Notes: generated from the letters alone by a model not told the origin. Positions 1-6,681 are shown, numbered from the stretch's first letter. The stretch is DNA of 8,365 bases from Lachnospiraceae bacterium (GCA_902362715.1 CABIXN010000011.1:1-8365); one strand, 5' to 3'. Made by a program: numbers and translations.

Positions 1-90
1 CCCCCGCCTCTCTTTTTACACTTTTCTTCACTCTCTCTTCTTTCACCTACTGCTTTTCTTCTTATTCACTTCTCTTTTCTTAGTTCGCCT
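1..90. other. polypyrimidine tract upstream of the lyxose isomerase promoter
   Basis: About 78 of these 90 bases are C or T on the plus strand, in short runs of CT, TTC and TTTT with only isolated purines. There is no open reading frame and no clear hairpin. The tract ends just before the -35 element at 96. It is probably intergenic DNA between the isomerase operon and whatever lies left of the window. The bias is real, but I cannot assign a function. Confidence 0.6.
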
Positions 91-95
91 GCAAA

Positions 96-124
96 TTGAC
101 AACTCTTTCTTCTTATTTTATTAT
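96..124 (+). promoter_or_regulatory. sigma-A promoter of the isomerase-mutarotase operon
   Basis: A consensus -35 box TTGACA (96-101) is followed by a 17-base spacer and a -10 box TATTAT (119-124), one base off TATAAT. Transcription would start near 130-132, giving a leader of about 50 bases before the ATG at 183. Spacing and match are close to ideal for housekeeping sigma factor. This is the only convincing promoter in the window. Being strong on paper, it probably needs a repressor, and a palindrome sits exactly over the predicted start. Confidence 0.8.
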
Positions 125-139
125 AGTCTCAGGAGACTA
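124..139. promoter_or_regulatory. candidate operator palindrome over the transcription start
   Basis: The sequence TAGTCTC-AG-GAGACTA is a perfect 7+7 base inverted repeat with a 2-base centre. It begins on the last base of the -10 box and spans the expected start site, the classic position for a repressor that blocks RNA polymerase. As RNA it would form only a short hairpin with a 2-base loop, so a DNA-binding dimer is the more natural reading. No regulator gene is in the window and no other complete copy of the palindrome was seen. Confidence 0.55.
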
Positions 140-170
140 ATCAGCTAAATCTAAAAACTGCTATATAATA

Positions 171-176
171 GGGAGG
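171..176 (+). promoter_or_regulatory. ribosome binding site of the lyxose isomerase gene
   Basis: GGGAGG lies 6 bases before the ATG at 183, an optimal Shine-Dalgarno arrangement that fixes this start. Confidence 0.85.
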
Positions 177-182
177 AAAACA

Positions 183-866
183 ATGAAACGTTCAGAAATT
201 AACGCAGCAATCAAGGAAATGGAAACAATGATCAAAAAACACGGTTTTGAAATTCCGCCTTTCTGTAACTGGACCCCACAGGATTGGGAAAATAAAAACC
301 ATGAATATGATGAAATCAGAGAAAATATGCTTGGATGGGATATCACTGACTATGGTTTAAACAATTTCGCTAAAACAGGTTTTTCTCTGATTACTATTCG
401 AAACGGTAATCAGCAGTTAAAAGACAAATACATTAAACCATATGCTGAAAAGCTTCTGATGGTCAGAGACGGCCAGCACGCTCCTATGCACTTTCATTTT
501 TATAAGATGGAAGACATTATCAACAGAGGCGGCGGCAACATTCTAATAACCGTTTATAATTCAACCAAAGACGGTGAGTTTGCAGATACCGATGTAAAAG
601 TGACAAAGGACGGCCGTACTTATTATGTGCCTGCCGGCACTGCTGTAAAACTAGAACCTGGTGAGAGTATTACCATCTACCCATATATGTATCATGATTT
701 CAATGTAGAGCCCGGCAGCGGTGATGTACTTTTAGGGGAAGTATCCATGTGCAACGATGATAACACAGACAACCGTTTTTACGAACCAATAGGACGTTTT
801 CCTGAAATAGAAGAGGATGAACCTGCATACCGGCTGCTTTGCAACGAATACCCACAGGCTAAATAA
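183..866 (+). CDS. D-lyxose ketol-isomerase family protein (cupin sugar isomerase)
   Basis: The 227-residue product is a cytoplasmic single-domain cupin matching the D-lyxose isomerase family, which interconverts D-lyxose and D-xylulose and often also D-mannose and D-fructose, using a divalent metal. The length is that of the complete family. The cupin metal site is visible as His103-Phe-His105 in MHFHFYKMED, Glu110, and His171 in MYHDF; Lys90 lies in the YAEKLLMVRDGQ segment before it. The N-terminal part (MKRSEINAAI, then PPFCNW and ENMLGWDITDYG near 50-58) is typical of the family. It is the first gene of a plus-strand operon, 16 bases ahead of the mutarotase gene. The family call is strong; the true substrate is open because these enzymes are promiscuous and the surrounding genes suggest a wider pathway. 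Confidence 0.9.
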   Translation: MKRSEINAAIKEMETMIKKHGFEIPPFCNWTPQDWENKNHEYDEIRENMLGWDITDYGLNNFAKTGFSLITIRNGNQQLKDKYIKPYAEKLLMVRDGQHAPMHFHFYKMEDIINRGGGNILITVYNSTKDGEFADTDVKVTKDGRTYYVPAGTAVKLEPGESITIYPYMYHDFNVEPGSGDVLLGEVSMCNDDNTDNRFYEPIGRFPEIEEDEPAYRLLCNEYPQAK

Positions 867-868
867 TC

Positions 869-874
869 AGGAGG
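869..874 (+). promoter_or_regulatory. ribosome binding site of the mutarotase gene
   Basis: AGGAGG begins two bases after the isomerase stop codon and ends 8 bases before the ATG at 883. This supports co-transcription with independent translation initiation. Confidence 0.8.
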
Positions 875-882
875 ATTCATAA

Positions 883-1755
883 ATGGAATATACAATAAAA
901 GACAATGATTTGTCTGTGATCATTTCCAGCCACGGCGCTGAAATGCAGTCTGTCAGCTTCCAGGGAAGAGAATATCTGTGGCAGGGTGATGAGGCATACT
1001 GGACTGAGCATTCACCTGTACTGTTTCCCTTTGTGGGACGTTTCACAGATGGACACTATACCCTTGAAGGTAAACGTTACCCCATGTCAATTCATGGTTT
1101 TGCAAAACTATCAGATTTTGATGTTATAGAAAAATCTGATAACAGTATTACGCTTCAAATGACAGATACCCCGGCAACATTTGAAAAGTACCCCTTTCAT
1201 TTTATATTTAATGTAACCTATACCATAAAGGACCAGCAAATTTTTGTTTCTTATCATGTTCAGAATCTTTCAGACCAAACCATGTATTTTGGAATCGGCG
1301 GTCATCCGGGATTCAACGTACCATTGGAAAACGGATTAGCCTTTCAGGATTATTACCTGGAGTTTCCACTGGCCCATACGCCTGCAAAAGTCGGACATAC
1401 AGAAACCTGCTTCTTAAGCGGAATTGATACCGACTATCCGCTAGAAAATGGGAACAAAATACCTCTGATACATTCTATGTTCGATCAAGATGCCATTGTT
1501 TTAAAAAATGTATGTGACTGTGTTACTCTAAAATCCGATAAAAGTGAACACTCTGTCACACTTTGTTATCCTGATCTTCCGTATCTGGGATTATGGCACG
1601 CCCCAAAAACGGAAGCTCCATATATTTGTATCGAACCATGGTCCTCCCTTCCTTCTAGACAGGATATTGTGGAAGAATTTAAATACAAAAATGATTTAAT
1701 CCGTTTAAAACAGGATGCATCCTATCAAAACGATTGGAAAATCATAATCACTTAG
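883..1755 (+). CDS. aldose 1-epimerase family protein (LacX-like mutarotase)
   Basis: The 290-residue cytoplasmic protein belongs to the galactose mutarotase-like beta-sandwich fold, in the LacX-like branch. These enzymes interconvert alpha and beta anomers of aldoses (some act on sugar phosphates). Landmarks are LFPFVGR (47-53), IHGFA with His71, GIGGHPGF with His141, and the C-terminal PYICIEPW with Glu251; the two histidines and the glutamate match the family's acid/base residues. The length is normal for this branch and shorter than GalM. Its position behind a sugar isomerase suggests it supplies the anomer the isomerase uses. The exact sugar cannot be told from sequence. It is the last gene of the plus-strand operon and runs into the terminator at 1783. 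Confidence 0.88.
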   Translation: MEYTIKDNDLSVIISSHGAEMQSVSFQGREYLWQGDEAYWTEHSPVLFPFVGRFTDGHYTLEGKRYPMSIHGFAKLSDFDVIEKSDNSITLQMTDTPATFEKYPFHFIFNVTYTIKDQQIFVSYHVQNLSDQTMYFGIGGHPGFNVPLENGLAFQDYYLEFPLAHTPAKVGHTETCFLSGIDTDYPLENGNKIPLIHSMFDQDAIVLKNVCDCVTLKSDKSEHSVTLCYPDLPYLGLWHAPKTEAPYICIEPWSSLPSRQDIVEEFKYKNDLIRLKQDASYQNDWKIIIT

Positions 1756-1782
1756 TATAATAACATGTTTCTAAAATTACAC

Positions 1783-1832
1783 AAAAAGGTCTGCCCACTG
1801 GGAAAATACACCAATGGGCAGACCTTTATATT
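1783..1832. terminator. bidirectional rho-independent terminator between convergent operons
   Basis: A stem formed by 1785-1801 and 1811-1827 has 13 uninterrupted pairs (AAAGGTCTGCCCA with TGGGCAGACCTTT), one inner mismatch (C1798 opposite A1814), and 3 more pairs around a 9-base loop. On the plus strand the stem is followed by ATATTTTT. On the minus strand it is followed by TTTTT from the A-run at 1783-1787, and the plus-strand mismatch becomes a G-U pair, so the hairpin is slightly better for the minus-strand operon. It lies 27 bases past the mutarotase stop and about 40 past the aldolase stop. Confidence 0.9.
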
Positions 1833-1868
1833 TTTAATATGATAAGGGTTATCCCTCAAAACAGCTTT

Positions 1869-2723
1869 CTAAAAGTGACACAGCGTTTTCATTCGTTCTT
1901 CTAAATATGGCTGCAGCTTAGCCTGAACATATGCAGGCATATTGATAATTTTGACTGGATCTTTATTATCTGCATTTTCTTTAGAAAAATCAGCAACTGC
2001 ACTGTAATATTTACCCAAAAATTCTGTTCCAAGATTAAACTTATTAATTCCTTTGGAAAATGCCGTCAGCAGCTGGTCATCCGGTATCCCGCTGCCTCCA
2101 TGAAGCACAAGCGGCACGTCTGTAGCCGCATGAATTTCCTCCAGGCGCGCAATATCAAGATGAGGTGTTTCTTTATACTCACCATGGGCATTTCCAATAG
2201 AAACTGCCAGGGAATTAACACCCGTTTCTTTGCAGAACTTTTCTGCTGCGTCTGCCTTTGTATATAAATCCTCATTATGATTGTCGGAATCTGATGCAAG
2301 GCCTACATGCCCGATTTCGCCCTCAACGCAGACTCCTAACTCATGCGCTTTTAATACTACCTGTTTTGTCAGTTCAATATTTTTATCCAAATCATTCATT
2401 GAGCCATCCATCATCACAGACTCAAACCCTGCATTTATAGTTGTCATAATATTATTATAAGTATAGTCATGATCTGCATGAAGCCCAATGGGAACCTTTA
2501 CTTCATTTGCCAGTTCTTTTACCATAGCAGCAAACTTCCTGAATCCTGTTGTATGCTGAACTGTAACATGCTCCGGATATAACATAACAATAGCAGGCGT
2601 ATTAGCCGCCTCGGCCGCATATACTACTGATCTGGCCATTACATAATCCATACAGATAAATGCAATTACTGACGTATTACTTTCCTTCGCCATTTTTAAA
2701 ATATTTTCCACTTTCTCGTACAT
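1869..2723 (-). CDS. divergent class II (zinc) ketose-bisphosphate aldolase family protein
   Basis: The 284-residue product has the TIM-barrel length and landmarks of the tagatose/fructose-bisphosphate aldolase branch (KbaY/GatY-like), cytoplasmic zinc enzymes that cleave ketose phosphates to DHAP plus an aldehyde. Visible are LHADHD (His82, catalytic Asp84, zinc His85), VEGEIG (133-138), IGNAHGEYK (zinc His180), LVLHGGSG (zinc His208) and KFNLGTE (phosphate-site Asn230). The N-terminus is unusual: where relatives read P-A-F-N this protein reads I-A-F-I (residue 23), losing an asparagine conserved in the family, and the following MDYVMARSVVYA helix is also atypical. The metal site is intact, so it should be active but probably on a different substrate. 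It is the last gene of the minus-strand operon, 26 bases behind the kinase gene; GGAG ends 6 bases before its ATG. Confidence 0.85.
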   Translation of the reverse strand: MYEKVENILKMAKESNTSVIAFICMDYVMARSVVYAAEAANTPAIVMLYPEHVTVQHTTGFRKFAAMVKELANEVKVPIGLHADHDYTYNNIMTTINAGFESVMMDGSMNDLDKNIELTKQVVLKAHELGVCVEGEIGHVGLASDSDNHNEDLYTKADAAEKFCKETGVNSLAVSIGNAHGEYKETPHLDIARLEEIHAATDVPLVLHGGSGIPDDQLLTAFSKGINKFNLGTEFLGKYYSAVADFSKENADNKDPVKIINMPAYVQAKLQPYLEERMKTLCHF

Positions 2724-2749
2724 ATGTATCTCCTTTTTCTTTTCACTAA

Positions 2750-3958
2750 TTATTTTCTGTTTTCTACTAATAATCCCGGCAGGAGTCCACCTGCAAAAGA
2801 ATCACCCAGACCTACAACTGTCGGATGTTTTACATTACTTAAATCTTTGCATGGCAGACAGCATATCTTATCTCCAAGTATCTCTTTTAGCTTTTCGCAA
2901 AATGCTGCACTGTCAGCCCTCCCCGGCATCAATGCTGTTTCCCGATAATCTTCCGCAGTAAACTGGTCTCCCTTGCGAAAACGTGTAGATGCCGTTGTTA
3001 TTCCGCCCTCCAAAGAGCGATACATAATCCCGGCCTTTTCACCGTATGCAAGCGCCCAGACCGCTGAATGGACTAATATTGTCTTTATCCCGGATTTTTT
3101 ATATACATACTCGATTGCTTTGACAACAGCCCCCGGATCAAGAAGATCAATCCGCTCTCCTATATATTCCTGAAGTTCATCTTCATTCATACTAAGAATA
3201 TCCGTTACCGGCGCCAGCTCCCGATGTACATAATAACGAAACTCTTTTTTCACATAACATCCGTCTTCCATAACCGTTACTGCATGCTCCGGGAGACTTT
3301 CCCACAATTTTTTTGTTTTAGCTACACGATCCTCTAAAATTTTGGATTCCAGAATTTCACTAAAGCACCCCAGCAAAAATACTTCAGCATCCGTAATCAT
3401 TTTTCCAAATTCCTCCGGCAGAACCGGAATATTTAAGCTGTCAACATCGCGGGATACCATAACTCTGTTTTCTCTCGGGGTCACAAAATCAATATCATTA
3501 GCGCAGATCCGCACTCCTTTTCGGCACTGCAGCACAACGTGGGGGTAAATATCATCATGATCTTTCGGCACACCAGGCAAAACGCGGACACGGGATGGCA
3601 TCAGCCGTTTTACATGCTCATTATAACAGCTTGTCTGCAGTACACTTCCATAACCCAGCCCATCCAGGATAATAGCCGCACGTGTCGCAGTTCCTCCAAG
3701 AGTTATGCTATACTTAAAATGATTTGCAAAGTCCACACAGGCCTCAGAAGTATCCGGTACCATTTCACCGCCGATACCTTCTTTCAGATGCGCCAGGCAT
3801 GCAATCCAGACCGCACGTTCTGTATCTACATGTATGTCTGTCTGCAGTTCATCTGCACATATATTAAATGCCCGAATCTGCTCCTCTACCACCTGTGTAT
3901 CCCACACTAATTCATAATCCACACATGTGTGGAATCCTAGTGCTATCTTCTCACCCAT
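2750..3958 (-). CDS. ADP-dependent phosphofructokinase/glucokinase family sugar kinase
   Basis: The 402-residue cytoplasmic protein fits the ADP-dependent kinase family of the ribokinase superfamily, which uses ADP rather than ATP to phosphorylate glucose or fructose 6-phosphate. Seen in order are GGTATRAA (88-95, substrate-side glycine motif), LLGCFSEIL (195-203), HRE at 245-247 (the family's HxE motif) within VHRELAP, NEDE at 258-261 (the NxxE magnesium motif), and VVGLGDSFAGG (381-391) with GLGD at 383-386, whose Asp386 should be the catalytic base. Characterised archaeal enzymes run about 450-480 residues, so this is a short version with no obvious frameshift. The family is best known from archaea and rarer in bacteria. 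It lies between two class II aldolase genes, implying that its product feeds an aldol cleavage. GGAG sits 7 bases before the ATG. The acceptor sugar, and use of ADP itself, are inferred. Confidence 0.8.
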   Translation of the reverse strand: MGEKIALGFHTCVDYELVWDTQVVEEQIRAFNICADELQTDIHVDTERAVWIACLAHLKEGIGGEMVPDTSEACVDFANHFKYSITLGGTATRAAIILDGLGYGSVLQTSCYNEHVKRLMPSRVRVLPGVPKDHDDIYPHVVLQCRKGVRICANDIDFVTPRENRVMVSRDVDSLNIPVLPEEFGKMITDAEVFLLGCFSEILESKILEDRVAKTKKLWESLPEHAVTVMEDGCYVKKEFRYYVHRELAPVTDILSMNEDELQEYIGERIDLLDPGAVVKAIEYVYKKSGIKTILVHSAVWALAYGEKAGIMYRSLEGGITTASTRFRKGDQFTAEDYRETALMPGRADSAAFCEKLKEILGDKICCLPCKDLSNVKHPTVVGLGDSFAGGLLPGLLVENRK

Positions 3959-3998
3959 CCGTCATCTCCTTCAGTGTAATTTTATCTTTACCGCCTGC

Positions 3999-4029
3999 AA
4001 AGGCGCGCAATACAATACTGCGCGCCTTT
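3999..4029. other. GC-rich intercistronic hairpin in the minus-strand operon
   Basis: AAAGGCGCGCA (3999-4009) and TGCGCGCCTTT (4019-4029) form a perfect 11-base-pair stem with a 9-base loop, in the 80-base gap between the first aldolase gene and the kinase gene. In the operon's direction the stem is followed by only three T before GCAGG, so it is a poor intrinsic terminator. It could act as a partial attenuator, as a 3'-end stabiliser for the upstream message, or as an RNA cleavage boundary. The stem is certain; the role is inference. Confidence 0.7.
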
Positions 4030-4038
4030 TATGTAGAA

Positions 4039-4899
4039 TTAATAAAGTGAAGCCTTTCCATCGGCCTGGAACAGCTCAATTTTCTGATAAGCAACCGCTT
4101 TCATTGCTTCCACACATGGCGGCTGAATCTGATTTGGCTCACGAAGAGATGCATCTTTTAATACTTCTCTCATTTTGTCATAATATGCCACTTTAATATC
4201 ACTGGAAATATTAATTTTATTTACACCATGCTCTACAGATTTTGCAATCTCAGAGTCTTTATTTGAAGATCCTCCATGAAGTACAAGTGGAGCATCCACA
4301 ATTTTCTTAATATCATCCAGAATATCAATACGCAGCTCTGGTTTTTTATCTTTTGGATAAATTCCATGACAGGTTCCGATGGCAATTGCCAGACAGTCGA
4401 TACCCGTCTTCTCAATAAAATCTTTTGCCTGCTCTGGATCTGTATACAATATTTCATCAGGAGCAGTTGTCTCTACAGAATCTGTATTACCGATGGTCCC
4501 CAGTTCACCTTCCACAGAAACATTTACTGCATGTGCAGCCTCACAAACCTTTTGACAGGTAGCGATATTCCCTTCATATGGCTGGCTTGAGGCATCAATC
4601 ATAACAGAGGTAAATCCCGCCTGAATTGCTGTAATTACCTGTTCAAATGTAGCTCCATGATCCAGATGAACTACCGCCGGAACCGGTGACTTATTTATTC
4701 TGTCAATAATACCTTTTACCATTTCTGTTGAAGTATGGCTTAATTCATCCGGATGTATCGCAATGATCACAGGAGCATTTTTCTCCTCGGATGCTTCCAT
4801 AATACCATTGAACATATTGTAGTCACTGATATTAAAAGCAGGTACCGCAAAGTTGTGTTTGTTAGCTACAGCAAGTAAATCTTTCATGTTCATTAACAT
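4039..4899 (-). CDS. class II (zinc) ketose-bisphosphate aldolase, KbaY/GatY/Fba-like
   Basis: The 286-residue cytoplasmic protein is a canonical class II aldolase of the tagatose/fructose-bisphosphate type, cleaving a ketose bisphosphate or ketose 1-phosphate into DHAP and an aldehyde with zinc. Numbering from the preferred start, it has PAFN (Asn23), VHLDHG (His78, catalytic Asp80, zinc His81), VEGELGTIG (129-137), IGTCHGIYP (zinc His178), LVLHGGSS (zinc His208) and KINISSD (Asn230). Unlike the aldolase further downstream, it keeps the AFN asparagine. A longer reading from an ATG at 4908 is possible, but its start codon touches the Shine-Dalgarno GGAG; the ATG at 4899 has a proper 9-base spacing, so I chose that one. 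It follows the permease genes by 46 bases and precedes the kinase gene. The substrate cannot be separated between fructose, tagatose or other ketose phosphates. Confidence 0.9.
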   Translation of the reverse strand: MLMNMKDLLAVANKHNFAVPAFNISDYNMFNGIMEASEEKNAPVIIAIHPDELSHTSTEMVKGIIDRINKSPVPAVVHLDHGATFEQVITAIQAGFTSVMIDASSQPYEGNIATCQKVCEAAHAVNVSVEGELGTIGNTDSVETTAPDEILYTDPEQAKDFIEKTGIDCLAIAIGTCHGIYPKDKKPELRIDILDDIKKIVDAPLVLHGGSSNKDSEIAKSVEHGVNKINISSDIKVAYYDKMREVLKDASLREPNQIQPPCVEAMKAVAYQKIELFQADGKASLY

Positions 4900-4908
4900 A
4901 ATAAACAT

Positions 4909-4912
4909 CTCC
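4909..4912 (-). promoter_or_regulatory. ribosome binding site deciding the first aldolase start
   Basis: The minus strand reads AAAAAGGAG directly abutting an ATG at 4908, too close for initiation. The next in-frame ATG at 4899 is 9 bases away and is therefore the likely start, removing three residues from the longest reading. Confidence 0.75.
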
Positions 4913-4945
4913 TTTTTGAATAAAACTTATTATTTGTGACTTCCA

Positions 4946-5782
4946 TTAACCCTTTACACCACCGGAAGACATCCCGGCAATAAAGTATTTCTGGAAAAAA
5001 ATAAACAGAACCAGTACAGGGAGCGAACCAAGCACACTCATAGCCATCATCTGACTCCAGTCATATGCATGCTGTCCCATTAAAAGATTGATACCGATAG
5101 GCACGGTTCTCATATTTGTGGTCTGGGTCAATGTCAATGCAAACAAATATTCATTCCATGCCTGCATAAATGTATACATTCCCACAGAGACCATACCCGG
5201 AAGTGATATTGGCACCAATATGGACCATAATGCCTTCCAGCGGGAACCACCGTCAATCATAACTGCCTCATCCAGTTCCCGGGACAGCGTATTCAGATAT
5301 CCGGTCATCATTAAAATACAATATGGCAATGTTGTGATCAGGTATGTCAGGATCAATGCAAAATAAGTATTGAACAGTCTCATGGATACAATCATACCCA
5401 TATATGGAATCAATAATACAATTGGCGGGATTGCCTGTACACTTACAACAAGTGAGTTAAAAATTGCTTTTCCAGGAAAGTCAAAACGGCTGAACGCATA
5501 AGCTGCAAGAATGCCTACAAACAAGGTTGCCGCGACCACACATGCCGCTATAATATAACTATTAACAAAAAAACGTATTTTTGAAGGATCTGTCAAAACC
5601 GCCAGATAAGATGACAGACTGGCTGTCTCGTCAAAGAACTTGGGCGGCCATGCAAAAATTGCCGAATTGGATTTCAGCGATGAACATACCATCCACAGAA
5701 CCGGAAATCCGGCAAATACACCGCCAAGCACCAAAAGAATCGACAGGATAATTTTAACGGGCTTTTTATAACTTCCAACCAT
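4946..5782 (-). CDS. carbohydrate ABC transporter permease, MalG type
   Basis: The 278-residue integral membrane protein is the second (MalG/AraQ-like) permease of a sugar ABC importer. Hydrophobic segments near residues 11-33, 75-97, 107-130, 138-160, 190-212 and 247-264 give the six expected membrane helices. The cytoplasmic EAA loop that docks the ATPase is clear from ELDEAVMIDGG (169-179) to LVPISLPG (189-196). The C-terminus FIAGMSSGGVKG is the usual MalG-family ending. The start lies 3 bases after the stop of the other permease gene, with its GAGGG ribosome site inside the end of that gene, suggesting translational coupling. Transported sugar unknown. Confidence 0.92.
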   Translation of the reverse strand: MVGSYKKPVKIILSILLVLGGVFAGFPVLWMVCSSLKSNSAIFAWPPKFFDETASLSSYLAVLTDPSKIRFFVNSYIIAACVVAATLFVGILAAYAFSRFDFPGKAIFNSLVVSVQAIPPIVLLIPYMGMIVSMRLFNTYFALILTYLITTLPYCILMMTGYLNTLSRELDEAVMIDGGSRWKALWSILVPISLPGMVSVGMYTFMQAWNEYLFALTLTQTTNMRTVPIGINLLMGQHAYDWSQMMAMSVLGSLPVLVLFIFFQKYFIAGMSSGGVKG

Positions 5783-5785
5783 ATA

Positions 5786-6667
5786 CTAATCCCTCGCTTT
5801 CTTTTGCTGTCTTACATAGAATATTGCGATAATAACACATACAATCAGCAGCACAACTGCTGTTGTTGCAGCCATACTGTAGTCTGCTTTACGGAATGCA
5901 AGTTTATATATGTATACACTCAACATCTCCGTGGAATTTACCGGACCTCCGGCCGTCAGCATCCACACAACATTGAAAGACTGCAATGTCCAGATAAAAT
6001 CCAGCATCGCAATACTGATTAAAATTGGCTTCAGCTGGGGAATTGTAATATGAAGGAAACTTTTTGCTCCTGTAGCTCCATCTAGAGCTGCACTTTCATA
6101 TAAGTCTCCGGATATTCCCTGCAGACCTGCCAGAATACTGATCATATAAAATGGATATCCACACCAGATATTGATAAAACAGATTACCGCCAGTGCAATA
6201 CTCTGATCACTGAGCCATTCTGTATTCTGCGACACCTGTGGCAGGAAAGACAAAACAGCATTCACAATACCCGATGGCTGCAGCATTAATTTCCACAAAA
6301 TAGCAATTACAGAGGCTGTAAATACCCACGGAAGGACATAAATAACGCGGGCAACTGTTTTTGTACGTGTTTTAAAATATCTGGAGTTCAAAAGCATTGC
6401 AAATATCATACCAATAACAAGGTGCGCCACGACACTGACAATAACAAATACAATTGTATGACTAACGGCTCCCCAGAACTCCTGATCCGCAAATAATGTT
6501 TTATAATTTTCCCAGCCAACAAAGGTCGGATCCGGTGAAACAATGGCTTTGTCTACAAAGGAATATCCAATAACCATACAAATAGGCACCACCAGGAACA
6601 CAACCATCAGAATCAATGTTGGTGCAAGATATCTATATGGAGTTGTTTTCGTTCCAATTGATTTCAA
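5786..6667 (-). CDS. carbohydrate ABC transporter permease, MalF/UgpA type (TTG start)
   Basis: The 293-residue membrane protein is the first permease of the importer. Helices are predicted near 13-35, 70-95, 105-128, 157-180, 214-236 and 268-286. The EAA loop is at LYESAALDGA (189-198) followed by HITIPQLKP (206-214). The start codon is TTG at 6667-6665: a strong AAGGAGGGG site lies 9 bases upstream, and the next in-frame ATG (residue 21) would cut into the first helix. The gene is 173 bases downstream of the lipoprotein gene, behind a terminator-like hairpin, so it is probably expressed at a lower level than the binding protein. It should pair with the MalG-type permease as a heterodimer. 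Confidence 0.92.
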   Translation of the reverse strand: MKSIGTKTTPYRYLAPTLILMVVFLVVPICMVIGYSFVDKAIVSPDPTFVGWENYKTLFADQEFWGAVSHTIVFVIVSVVAHLVIGMIFAMLLNSRYFKTRTKTVARVIYVLPWVFTASVIAILWKLMLQPSGIVNAVLSFLPQVSQNTEWLSDQSIALAVICFINIWCGYPFYMISILAGLQGISGDLYESAALDGATGAKSFLHITIPQLKPILISIAMLDFIWTLQSFNVVWMLTAGGPVNSTEMLSVYIYKLAFRKADYSMAATTAVVLLIVCVIIAIFYVRQQKKARD

Positions 6668-6676
6668 AATTTTACC

Positions 6677-6681
6677 CCTCC
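6677..6681 (-). promoter_or_regulatory. ribosome binding site supporting the TTG start
   Basis: The minus strand reads AAGGAGGGG, with the GGAGG core at 6681-6677, 9 bases before TTG at 6667. No nearby ATG competes, so this site decides the start. An 8-base repeat of TTTAAGGA occurs in the loop of the hairpin immediately upstream. Confidence 0.8.

Noticed and set aside
164..169. TATAAT as a second -10 box for the isomerase gene
   Set aside because: No -35 box lies 16-18 bases upstream, and transcription would begin within the ribosome binding site. The promoter at 96-124 is far better.
1841..1853. GATAAGGGTTATC mini-palindrome near the end of the second aldolase gene
   Set aside because: Only five base pairs around a three-base loop, AT-rich, next to a much stronger terminator; likely chance.
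3539..3910. 123-codon plus-strand reading frame inside the kinase gene
   Set aside because: It is antisense to the kinase, matches no recognised family and has no ribosome binding site; it is a shadow of a real gene.
4900..4908. ATG at 4908 as start of the first aldolase
   Set aside because: The Shine-Dalgarno GGAG directly abuts this ATG, leaving no spacer; the in-frame ATG at 4899 has a normal 9-base spacing.
6605..6607. ATG at residue 21 of the first permease as the true start
   Set aside because: It would remove part of the first membrane helix and has no ribosome site, whereas the TTG at 6667 has an excellent one.
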